From Natranaeroarchaeum sulfidigenes (GTDB lineage Archaea; Halobacteriota; Halobacteria; Halobacteriales; Natronoarchaeaceae): DNA of 64,000 bases. Under the pieces are notes generated by a model that saw only the letters and a list, made by a program, of their open reading frames with translations, was not told where the DNA came from and did not search any database. This document shows positions 9,123-20,353 of the stretch, in pieces (the stretch's first letter is position 1; each line of letters starts with the position of its first letter). A program made the translations under genes and the position numbers. The stretch is taken from the NCBI RefSeq assembly GCF_017094485.1, contig NZ_CP064786.1:186001-250000 (forward strand). Reading direction: 5' to 3'.

Positions 9123-9186
9123 ACGACACAACGCGACCGATGGCCCGTTCAACTCGGGCCTCAGTCGCTTGGACCAGACCAAGACG

Positions 9187-9225
9187 CTTCGAAGGCCTTA
9201 AGGGCTTTCTCGGAGTACGATTTGG
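9187..9225 (+). promoter_or_regulatory. rRNA promoter P4 (proximal)
   Basis: CTTCGAAGGCCTTAAGGGCT with CTTAAG at 9197. It lacks the GAATGC start sequence of P1 and P3, so it is either a weaker promoter or a partial copy. Confidence 0.45.
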
Positions 9226-9280
9226 TCCGGAAGAGATGAGGATTCCACCCCTGCGGTCCGCCGTACACGATGGAATCTGA

Positions 9281-9345
9281 TGTTAGCTCTGGTAGTTCGG
9301 CGACATCCGGGCGCTCGTGCCTGGTCGTCGCCGGATTACGGACTC
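9281..9345 (+). other. 16S rRNA processing stem, left arm
   Basis: TGTTAGCTCTGGTAGTTCG (9281-9299) is the exact reverse complement of 11007-11025. Pairing continues through CCGGGCGCTCGTG and GTCGCCGG with the strand beginning at 10974. A long stem closing the 16S precursor, cut at a bulge-helix-bulge, is the known archaeal scheme. Confidence 0.85.
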
Positions 9346-9448
9346 ATGCAATGTTACAAACGCGATCTCGTTCCCATTTCGGGAACGAATGGTGACGCTA
9401 TCCCTCTGGGATGGCATCCCGCCTAACCGCCTCCCACCAGGGAGGCAC

Positions 9449-10919
<1,471 letters not shown>

Positions 10920-10973
10920 CTGACCGGGATCGGGGCGACGCCCCGACCCACCTACATATTCATAGTCCGCATG

Positions 10974-11025
10974 CCGGCGACGCCACCACGAGCGTCCGGA
11001 CGCTAACGAACTACCAGAGCTAACA
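10974..11025 (+). other. 16S rRNA processing stem, right arm
   Basis: Reverse complement of the left arm: CCGGCGACGCC ... CGAGCGTCCGGACG ... CGAACTACCAGAGCTAACA. The 19-base outer part is a perfect match. It lies between the 16S 3' end and tRNA-Ala. Confidence 0.85.
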
Positions 11026-11053
11026 CTATACACCATCTCCCCGGAAGGGGAGT

Positions 11054-11125
11054 GGGCCCATAGCTCAGTGGTAGAGTGCCTCCTTTGCAAGGAGGATGCC
11101 CAGGGTTCGAATCCCTGTGGGTCCA
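11054..11125 (+). tRNA. tRNA-Ala (TGC)
   Basis: 72 bases in the 16S-23S spacer. Acceptor GGGCCCA pairs with TGGGTCC, with discriminator A and no encoded CCA. D arm contains AGCTCAGTGGTAGAGTGC; the anticodon loop TTTGCAA gives TGC; T arm is CAGGGTTCGAATCCCTG. A spacer tRNA-Ala is typical of haloarchaeal rRNA operons. Confidence 0.97.
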
Positions 11126-11273
11126 TGGCTCGTGCTCGAATCGAGAACCGTTGCCCTTATACGGCAATGGGCGCTCGATTGGAGTACGACGAAACTGATG
11201 CACCATCCCGTGCAAGCGCGGATGGGAAGGGTTGAACATTCGGCTAGACCACCCCGAATGTGAGGAAACCATG

Positions 11274-11340
11274 TGTACGTGCGATCCAGACGTCCACTGG
11301 ACCAGTTCCGCAGACAGCGAGTCTGCTCTGACGTGGTCCA
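11274..11340 (+). other. 23S rRNA processing stem, left arm with putative bulge-helix-bulge
   Basis: TGTACGTGCGATCCAG (11274-11289) is the exact complement of 14356-14371, and CTGGACCAG (11297-11305) of 14340-14348. Nearer the 23S, GCTCTG (11325-11330) pairs with CAGAGC (14316-14321) and GTGG with CCAC, with small unpaired stretches between them, as expected for the splicing-endonuclease cut site. Confidence 0.8.
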
Positions 11341-11365
11341 ACACAGACGACACACGAATTATTTG

Positions 11366-14282
<2,917 letters not shown>

Positions 14283-14308
14283 CATAACGAGTGTTCATCT
14301 GCACTGGT

Positions 14309-14371
14309 CCACGAACAGAGCGTATTCGCGCTGTGTGACCTGGTCCAGGCGTAAACTGGATCGCACGTACA
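14309..14371 (+). other. 23S rRNA processing stem, right arm
   Basis: Contains CCAC, CAGAGC, CTGGTCCAG and CTGGATCGCACGTACA, complementary in that order to the left arm before 23S. The outermost 16 bases are a perfect match. Confidence 0.8.
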
Positions 14372-14387
14372 CAAGAGTGGTCACCGA

Positions 14388-14430
14388 CCAACGCAGGTTG
14401 TTGGAACTGTGGTTCGAGTCCACAGGTTGG
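14388..14430 (+). other. tRNA-like element immediately before 5S rRNA
   Basis: A canonical T arm, CTGTGG-TTCGAGT-CCACAG (14407-14425), is followed by GTTGG (14426-14430), which can pair with CCAAC at 14388-14392 as a half acceptor stem. D and anticodon arms are absent. It ends three bases before the 5S. In Haloferax the 5S 5' end is reported to be matured by tRNase Z acting on a tRNA-like precursor structure; this element fits that role. A decayed tRNA gene is the alternative. Confidence 0.7.
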
Positions 14431-14432
14431 GA

Positions 14433-14553
14433 TTAAGGCGGCCAGAGCGGCAGGGCAACTCCCGTACCCATCCCGAACACGGAAGATAAGCCTGCCCGCG
14501 TTACGGCAAGTACTGGAGTGGGAGACCCTCTGGGAACACCGGATCGCCGCCTG
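14433..14553 (+). rRNA. rrf: 5S ribosomal RNA
   Basis: About 121 bases: TTAAGGCGGCCAGAGCGGC at the start pairs with GGATCGCCGCCT at the end. Loops CCCGTACCCATCCCGAACACGG and AAGTACTGGAGTGGGAGACC are the usual 5S core. Followed directly by a terminator hairpin; no tRNA follows within the operon. Confidence 0.95.
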
Positions 14554-14565
14554 TCAATCATATCG

Positions 14566-14597
14566 CGCCCCCATGCATCGCGCATGGGGGCGTTTTT
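14566..14597 (+). terminator. rRNA operon terminator
   Basis: CGCCCCCATGC and GCATGGGGGCG form an 11-bp stem with a five-base loop, followed by TTTTT. It lies 13 bases after the 5S end. A hairpin of this strength is unusual in archaea, where a T-run alone usually suffices. Confidence 0.75.
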
Positions 14598-14801
14598 CAT
14601 TTCGAACCGGGCGAGAGCCAGCGGTGCGGTTTCCGATACCTCGTGAGGTCTTCGACTCACTTTACACCTTGTAGACTAACTAATGACTATTACAAACTAT
14701 CTGCTTCTACACGTTTGTGAGTCTCTCAAATTTTGTTCAGCACTTTTACTTATGTATTATTAACCGTAATTACTATTAGATATGGCTATTACTAGCGACA
14801 C
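14598..14801 (+). other. Intergenic, AT-rich stretch before the subtilase
   Basis: About 200 bases turning sharply AT-rich after 14660. It carries TATA-like runs (for instance TTACTTATGTATTATTAACC near 14748-14765) suited to driving the protease gene. An ATG at 14781 runs into a stop after 12 codons. Confidence 0.5.
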
Positions 14802-16640
14802 GTGCCAGCAAATAACATAACTCGACGACGAGTACTACAGACAGTCGGCGGTGCAGGTGTAGCCGGTGCCGTTGGGACAGGAACTGCCAGTGGAGATGAC
14901 AGTGGGCCGTCAGACGGGTATATTATCGGGGTCGATCCCGGTAAGTCGGACCTGCCGGCGCAGGCCGCCGACCAGGTGTTTCGGCGACTCGACTTTGGCG
15001 AGATCGGTGAGGCGGTATCGGGTCGGTTCTCCGAGCAGGCCTTGGACGCGCTGCGCAGCAACCCCAACGTCCGGTACGTCGAACGGAACGGACGGATGCA
15101 CGCACACGACCAGACGACGCCCTACGGTATTGATATCACGGATGCCGACGTGGCAATTGATGATGGGGATACCGGGGAAGGGGTCAGCGTGGCGATTCTC
15201 GACACCGGGATTGATGCCCAGCACGAAACTCTGGAGTCAAATCTGGGAGAGGGCTGGGCCGCGACGGATGCGGCCTGTGAGTCGGACTGTAGTGGCTGTC
15301 GGTTCGGGGGTGGCGGGAGCGACATCGACGAGTGTCTGGAGGAATGGGACGACGATAACGACCACGGAACACACGTCGCCGGGACGGCTGCGGCCGCGGA
15401 CAACGGAACTGGGGTGCTTGGAGTCGCTCCTGAAGTGACCTTGCACGCTGTCAAGGTTCTCGATTGCTGTGGAAGCGGCAGTTTTGACGACATCGCTGCA
15501 GGGATCGAGTGGTCGGCGGATCAGGGCCACGATGTCCAGAACATGAGCCTGGGCGGGGACTCCGACTCCGATGTCGTGACAGACGCGCTCCGGTACGCAG
15601 CCGACCGGGGTGTCGTGATGATCGGCTCGGCGGGTAACTCCGGGGAGTGCACCGACTGTGTCGGGTTCCCCGCGCGGGACGAGCGCGTTGTTGCGGTATC
15701 GGCGACCGACGAGAACGACGAACTCGCGAGTTTCTCCTCGACGGGGCCGGAGGTCGAGCTTGCAGCCCCTGGCGTCGATACGCTCTCGTCGATTCCGCGG
15801 GACGACTACGACGAGTTCTCCGGTACATCGATGTCTGCGCCACACGTCGCGGGTGCCGCGGCTACTGTCATCGCCGACGGGACAGAGGATCGTGAAGCCG
15901 TCCGCGCAGAGCTGAAAGACGCTGCGGACGATATCGGTCTCTCCGACGAGGAACAGGGCGCAGGCCGGTTGAATGTCGCCGCGGCGGTCGACGCGGACGG
16001 CGATGACGATGACGACGATGAAGACGATGACGAAGAAGAGGACGAGAGCGTCACCGTCGCCACCGAGGCGGCGACCGATGTTGAGGAGACCTCGGCGACG
16101 CTGAACGGCGAGGTCACGGAGCTCGACGGCGTGGACGAGGCCGATGTTGGCTTCGAGTACGGCAACAGCGGCGAGGAGCTTTCGAGCGATGTCGATGCGG
16201 GAACCGTCTCGTCAGAAGGGACATTCGACGCGGATATCGACGGTCTGGACGGTGGCACGGAGTACGAGTTCCGTGCAGTGGCCGAGATTGATGCGGATAG
16301 TGACTCCGGTGAAATCCGGAGTTTCACGACCGACGACGGGGACGGGACGGGCGACAGCGACCCAGTAATCGAACAGTTCGACGTGACCGAGGATTCCAAC
16401 CCCAACTGGTCACGACACACGGTCGACTGGGAAGTCAGCGACGAGGACGGTGCCCTCGACACAGTGACGAGCGAACAGCTGGATGCGGGCTCCGTCGTCG
16501 ACAGCGTGACCTCCGACGTGAGCGGCGGCAACGCGGACGGCCGCCACGATCTGGAGAGTCGCAGGTCGTCTGTCGACGAGGTCCGTCTCACCGTCGTCGA
16601 CGAAGCCGGTAACGAGACCAGCGAAACGGAATCTGTCTAG
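14802..16640 (+). CDS. Tat-exported subtilisin-like serine protease (halolysin type) with C-terminal beta domains
   Basis: Secreted S8 endopeptidase, 612 residues, GTG start. A Tat signal (TRRRVLQTVGGAGVAGAVG, cut near residue 30) precedes an I9-like propeptide (about 38-100). The catalytic triad is intact: Asp134 (ILDTGID), His188 (DHGTHVAG), Ser343 (GTSMSAPHVAG), with oxyanion Asn279. Eight Cys lie in the catalytic domain (159, 163, 166, 178, 222, 223, 283, 286), four of them in an insert between Asp and His, unlike cysteine-poor halolysins. A run of D/E (about 393-412) links to a fibronectin-III-like domain (about 415-510) and a second beta domain (about 520-600). The inhibitor-like gene follows by 9 bases, so the two are probably cotranscribed. 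Confidence 0.93.
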   Translation: MPANNITRRRVLQTVGGAGVAGAVGTGTASGDDSGPSDGYIIGVDPGKSDLPAQAADQVFRRLDFGEIGEAVSGRFSEQALDALRSNPNVRYVERNGRMHAHDQTTPYGIDITDADVAIDDGDTGEGVSVAILDTGIDAQHETLESNLGEGWAATDAACESDCSGCRFGGGGSDIDECLEEWDDDNDHGTHVAGTAAAADNGTGVLGVAPEVTLHAVKVLDCCGSGSFDDIAAGIEWSADQGHDVQNMSLGGDSDSDVVTDALRYAADRGVVMIGSAGNSGECTDCVGFPARDERVVAVSATDENDELASFSSTGPEVELAAPGVDTLSSIPRDDYDEFSGTSMSAPHVAGAAATVIADGTEDREAVRAELKDAADDIGLSDEEQGAGRLNVAAAVDADGDDDDDDEDDDEEEDESVTVATEAATDVEETSATLNGEVTELDGVDEADVGFEYGNSGEELSSDVDAGTVSSEGTFDADIDGLDGGTEYEFRAVAEIDADSDSGEIRSFTTDDGDGTGDSDPVIEQFDVTEDSNPNWSRHTVDWEVSDEDGALDTVTSEQLDAGSVVDSVTSDVSGGNADGRHDLESRRSSVDEVRLTVVDEAGNETSETESV

Positions 16641-16649
16641 TCGATACCA

Positions 16650-16982
16650 ATGTCCCTGGAACCGGCGCTCTCCGCGACTATCGACCGGGATGTCACCTTT
16701 CGGCTGACAGTTACCAACGCCGGATCGACGCCCGTCGAGCTGACGTTCCGGGATGGCCGCCGTGCCGATATCGTGGTCTACGGCGCCACTACCGATGAGG
16801 AGTGCTGGCGGTGGAGCGACGGCAAACTGTTCACACAGGCGATCGAGCGTGTAACGCTTGCACCTGGTGATCAGTTTGAGCGGGAGTACGTCTGGTCAGA
16901 TCCACCATCCGGAGAGTACGTCGCAGTCGCGGCCCTTACGGCGGACGAGGACGTAACAGCACGTGTTGCGGTGACGATATGA
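16650..16982 (+). CDS. BsuPI-type proteinase inhibitor-like protein
   Basis: 110 residues, a single immunoglobulin-like beta domain: LSATIDRDVTFRLTVTNAGSTPVELTFRDGRRADIVVY, then ECWRWSDGKLFTQAIERVTLAPGDQFEREYVW and SGEYVAVAALTADEDVTARVAVTI. This order matches the BsuPI family named for an intracellular proteinase inhibitor of Bacillus subtilis. No signal peptide is visible, so the product should stay in the cytoplasm. It starts 9 bases after the subtilase stop on the same strand, which suggests protection of the cell against the unexported protease. Inhibition itself is inference; the domain is also found in unrelated settings. Confidence 0.78.
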   Translation: MSLEPALSATIDRDVTFRLTVTNAGSTPVELTFRDGRRADIVVYGATTDEECWRWSDGKLFTQAIERVTLAPGDQFEREYVWSDPPSGEYVAVAALTADEDVTARVAVTI

Positions 16983-17155
16983 GGGAAGGAGTCGGTCGAT
17001 TCGGATCAACGGTGAAAACGTGGCCGGCCTGTCGACCCGGTTGAGAACACTGAACGGCCTGAGATCCCTTCGGGAGACCCGATCGCCGCTCGGTACTTGT
17101 TTTACGCGGAGCGAGAATTGTGTGCGAAGTATCGTTACCGCTGCTGGCGAAACGC

Positions 17156-17168
17156 AGGGCTTAAGCGG
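17156..17168 (+). promoter_or_regulatory. Promoter of tRNA-Cys
   Basis: AGGGCTTAAGCGG carries the same CTTAAG TATA-position box as the rRNA promoters, about 31 bases before the tRNA 5' end, so the tRNA has its own promoter. Confidence 0.5.
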
Positions 17169-17191
17169 GAGACGAATCTATCTACATACGC

Positions 17192-17267
17192 GCCAAGGTG
17201 GCAGAGTCCGGCCGAACGCAGCGGCCTGCAGAGCCGCCCATCGCCGGTTCAAATCCGGCCCTTGGCT
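17192..17267 (+). tRNA. tRNA-Cys (GCA)
   Basis: 76 bases. Acceptor GCCAAGG/CCTTGGC with discriminator T, as usual for tRNA-Cys. Anticodon stem GCGGC/GCCGC with loop CTGCAGA gives GCA. T arm GCCGGTTCAAATCCGGC. T6 directly follows (17267-17272) as a likely terminator. In many haloarchaea this tRNA follows 5S inside the rRNA operon; here 2.6 kb and two protein genes separate them. Confidence 0.97.
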
Positions 17268-17463
17268 TTTTTGTATTACAAGCGACTTCTGAGCGGCAGT
17301 CCTGGAGACGTGCTTCGATCCCGGAGTGTGCGTAGTGAACGCCTCTACCTCAGACACCGGGTGGTGACATCCGATTCCACCGCTATCCGTGAGTCTGGGT
17401 GATCCCAGCGTGGGTGCTGGCGATGCCGCAACGTTGTAGATGCTTGCCCTGTAAGGTACCCCC

Positions 17464-18396
17464 ATGAGTCGCTCGCGGAAGCCCGACTGGCTTCTCAAGC
17501 CGTTGCCGACTGGCGAGGAGTTCACGGGTATCAAACAGACGTTGCGGGATCGGAACCTTCACACAGTGTGTGAGGAGGCCAACTGCCCGAACATGGGCGA
17601 GTGCTGGAGCGGCGAGGACGGGCCGGGCACGGCGACGTTCATGCTGATGGGCCACAAGTGCACCCGCTCGTGTGGCTTCTGTGACGTCGAGACCGGCGGT
17701 GGTGAGTCACTCGACCCCAACGAACCAACCGAAGTTGCGAGCGCAGTCGCCGACATCGGGCTCGATTACGTCGTCCTCACGTCGGTCGACCGGGACGACT
17801 TGCCGGATCAGGGTGCGAACCACTTCGCCGAGACGATCCGGGAGATCAAGCGCCGAAACGCCGAGACGCTCGTCGAAGTGCTGATCCCCGACTTTCAGGG
17901 CGAGCCCGAACTCGTCCGGAAGATCATCGAGGCCGAGCCGGACGTCATCGCGCACAACGTCGAGACGGTCCAGCGCCTACAGGGTCGGGTCAGGGACCCG
18001 CGTGCTGGCTACGAACAGAGCCTGCGCGTCCTCGAGCAGGTCGAGCGTGAGTCCGACATCCATACCAAGACCTCAATCATGCTGGGCCATGGCGAACACG
18101 ATCACGAGGTCTACCAGACGCTCGCGGATCTGCGGGAAGCAGAGGTCGACATCGTCACGTTCGGCCAGTATCTCCGCCCCTCGGCCGATCACCTCCCAGT
18201 CCGGAGCTACGTCCATCCCGACAAGTTCGATACGTGGGAGCGCGTCGCCGAGGACGAACTGGGCTTTCTGTACTGTGCCTCCGGACCGATGGTCCGTTCG
18301 TCGTACAGGGCGGGGGAGCTGTTCGTCGACGCCGTGATCCGGGACGGCAAAACGGTCGAGCAGGCGCGGGCAGAGGCAGGGGCTGGCGGCGACTGA
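17464..18396 (+). CDS. lipA: Lipoyl synthase
   Basis: Radical-SAM enzyme inserting two sulfurs into octanoyl groups on lipoyl-dependent proteins. 310 residues. Auxiliary cluster motif near the N-terminus, CEEANCPNMGEC (C-x4-C-x5-C); radical SAM motif CTRSCGFCD (C-x3-C-x2-C); and the terminal RSSY motif in VRSSYRAGELF that ligates the auxiliary cluster. All ligands are intact and the length is normal. ATG start; TATA-like signals upstream are weak. No lipB, lplA or dehydrogenase genes are adjacent. Confidence 0.95.
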   Translation: MSRSRKPDWLLKPLPTGEEFTGIKQTLRDRNLHTVCEEANCPNMGECWSGEDGPGTATFMLMGHKCTRSCGFCDVETGGGESLDPNEPTEVASAVADIGLDYVVLTSVDRDDLPDQGANHFAETIREIKRRNAETLVEVLIPDFQGEPELVRKIIEAEPDVIAHNVETVQRLQGRVRDPRAGYEQSLRVLEQVERESDIHTKTSIMLGHGEHDHEVYQTLADLREAEVDIVTFGQYLRPSADHLPVRSYVHPDKFDTWERVAEDELGFLYCASGPMVRSSYRAGELFVDAVIRDGKTVEQARAEAGAGGD

Positions 18397-18718
18397 ACGC
18401 CGCGGTTTGCGGGGACAGCCATTTCACCAGTTGCAACAGAGTATCGGTGCAGTCTGCTTCACGCCGTTCCACTGGCCGATACTGACTTGGCTACAAGAAT
18501 CACGACGAGCAGACGATCTTCTGGACGCCGAACACCCGGCCGTCTACCCCCTGTCGTACCCTCCCTTGTATATAATCTCGTGCCTCTCCTTGATCGAGGG
18601 GGTGCCAGATGTCCTCACTCGATCGGAAATAGTACGCATACGTATACCGACAAACCGGTTTCGGTAGTCGACCCCGACAACAAAATACTCAACTGATAGT
18701 GTTACTTCAGCAGTACCA
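18397..18718 (+). promoter_or_regulatory. Intergenic region before MATE gene, with palindrome
   Basis: 322 bases without a gene. TACCGA (18645-18650) and TCGGTA (18661-18666) flank the self-complementary AAACCGGTTT (18652-18661), an operator-like palindrome. A TATA-like AAAATACT lies at about 18681-18690, about 30 bases before the GTG start. The palindrome sits just upstream of the promoter, a position common for activators in archaea. No known site was recognised. Confidence 0.45.
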
Positions 18719-20311
18719 GTGACAGGTCAGCCCCGCGATTCGGATCGCCCTCCAACCGAGACGGACGACGGTCCGGCCGAGCAGGTCACCCCGGACGATT
18801 CCTCGTCGACCGACGGGTCCAGCGACGATCCTCGTGAGTCGATCACAGAGGGGAGTCTGCTACGGCCGCTCTTTCACCTCGCGTGGCCTATCGTCGTCAT
18901 CCAGCTGTTGCAGGTAACGTACAACGTCGTCGACACGCTGTATCTCGGACGGCTCTCCGCGGATGCCGTCGGCGCGATCAGTCTCGCGTTTCCACTCATC
19001 TTCCTGCTGATCGCCGTCGCGGGCGGGTTTACCACGGCGGGTGCGATCCTCGTCGCGCAGTATATCGGTGCGGAGGGTGATCGGTCCGCCGGGCTCGTAA
19101 CCGGCCAGACCGTCTCGTTCGTCAGTTTGCTCTCGGTCGTTATCGGCGTTGTCGGCTATTTCTACACGCGTCCAGCACTCGAACTCCTGCCAAGCGATCC
19201 GGATACGGCGGCGAGTGTCGTCCCGCTCGCGGCGGATTACATGGAGATCATTTTCCTCGGGATGCCGCTGATGTTCGGCTTTTTCGTCTTTTCGGCGCTC
19301 ATGCGCGGGTACGGTGACACGCGCACACCGATGCTGGTGATGGTGGTCTCGGTGCTCGTGAACGTCCTCCTCGACCCGTTCCTGATCTTCGGGTTCGAGA
19401 ACAACCCGGTGATGGTGTGGCTCGGCTTGCAAAGTCTCGAAGCGACGCTACTTGCGGCCACTGGCTACACCGGCTGGGGCATCGAGGGTGCTGCCGCCGC
19501 CACGATCGTCGCCCGCGGGGTGGGAACGGGGATCGGCCTCGGTCTGCTCTTTGGCACATCGATCGGACCAGCCGTTCAGTTGAGCCACCTTCGACCGGAC
19601 TTCGGGGTCATTGAGGATATCATCCGACTGGGCACACCGAGCATGGTCGAGCAGTCGACAAGCGCGCTTGCGATGATCAGCCTGACGGCGATGGTCGTCA
19701 CGTTCGCGCCGCCGGTCGTCGCGGCGTACGGGCTTGGGAACCGACTCATCTCGCTGGTCTTCCTGCCTGCGATGGGGCTGGGGCGGGCGATCGATACGAT
19801 GGTCGGCCAGAACCTCGGTGCGGACCGTGCGGATCGAGCAGCGAGGGCAGCGTGGATCGCGGCCTCGACCGGCGCGGGCGTGATGCTCGTTGTCGCGGTG
19901 ATCGCCGTTACCTTCACCGAGCCGATCGTGAGCGTCTTCCTCGGGGACGTGCCCGACGCCCCGGAGACGATCGCCCTCGGTGTCGAATACGTCCAGATTC
20001 GCTCGGTCGAGTTCGCCTTCATCGGCGTCTCGCAGGTGATGCTCGGCGCGTTCCGTGGGGCTGGAAACACGAAGATAGCGATGGTCATCTCGATTCTCAC
20101 CCTGTGGGTCGGCCGGGTGGGAACGGTCTACCTGCTCGTGTTCGTCTTCGACATGGGTGCGACCGGTATCTGGATCGGGATGGCCGTGGGGAACGTGCTC
20201 GGCGCAACCATCGCCGTGGCGTGGTTCCTGCGTGGCACCTGGAAGGAGAAGTACATCGACGAACCGGCGGTTGACGCTGGCGATGCAGCGATCACTGGCG
20301 AGGACGACTAA
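18719..20311 (+). CDS. MATE-family multidrug/metabolite exporter
   Basis: Membrane protein exchanging cations (Na+ or H+) for organic compounds. 530 residues, GTG start. The first 50 or so residues are acidic and hydrophilic, then 12 predicted membrane helices in two MatE repeats (first LFHLAWPIVVIQLLQVTYNV, second FGVIEDIIRLGTPSMVEQSTSA). Conserved GNTKIAMVISI and DTRTPMLVM loop motifs are present. The long N-terminal tail could shorten if a later start is used, but no ATG occurs before the first helix. It stands alone; substrate unknown. Confidence 0.9.
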   Translation: MTGQPRDSDRPPTETDDGPAEQVTPDDSSSTDGSSDDPRESITEGSLLRPLFHLAWPIVVIQLLQVTYNVVDTLYLGRLSADAVGAISLAFPLIFLLIAVAGGFTTAGAILVAQYIGAEGDRSAGLVTGQTVSFVSLLSVVIGVVGYFYTRPALELLPSDPDTAASVVPLAADYMEIIFLGMPLMFGFFVFSALMRGYGDTRTPMLVMVVSVLVNVLLDPFLIFGFENNPVMVWLGLQSLEATLLAATGYTGWGIEGAAAATIVARGVGTGIGLGLLFGTSIGPAVQLSHLRPDFGVIEDIIRLGTPSMVEQSTSALAMISLTAMVVTFAPPVVAAYGLGNRLISLVFLPAMGLGRAIDTMVGQNLGADRADRAARAAWIAASTGAGVMLVVAVIAVTFTEPIVSVFLGDVPDAPETIALGVEYVQIRSVEFAFIGVSQVMLGAFRGAGNTKIAMVISILTLWVGRVGTVYLLVFVFDMGATGIWIGMAVGNVLGATIAVAWFLRGTWKEKYIDEPAVDAGDAAITGEDD

Positions 20312-20353
20312 CCCTTCCGGACGTATTTAGTTCCGCCGCCGCTTGCGAGACGT

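Larger units (their letters stand above)
8592..9448 (+). promoter_or_regulatory. rRNA operon promoter and leader region
   Basis: 857 bases without a protein gene. Four promoter-like boxes built on TTCGA...TTAAG lie at about 8854, 9003, 9062 and 9187 (listed separately). The left arm of the 16S processing stem starts at 9281. Multiple tandem promoters with this type of sequence are established for Halobacterium rRNA operons. Small reading frames here are arginine-rich and look like chance. Confidence 0.8.

Noticed and set aside
14340-14432. Complete tRNA gene between 23S and 5S
   Set aside because: Only a T arm and a partial acceptor stem can be formed; no D or anticodon arm within the available length.
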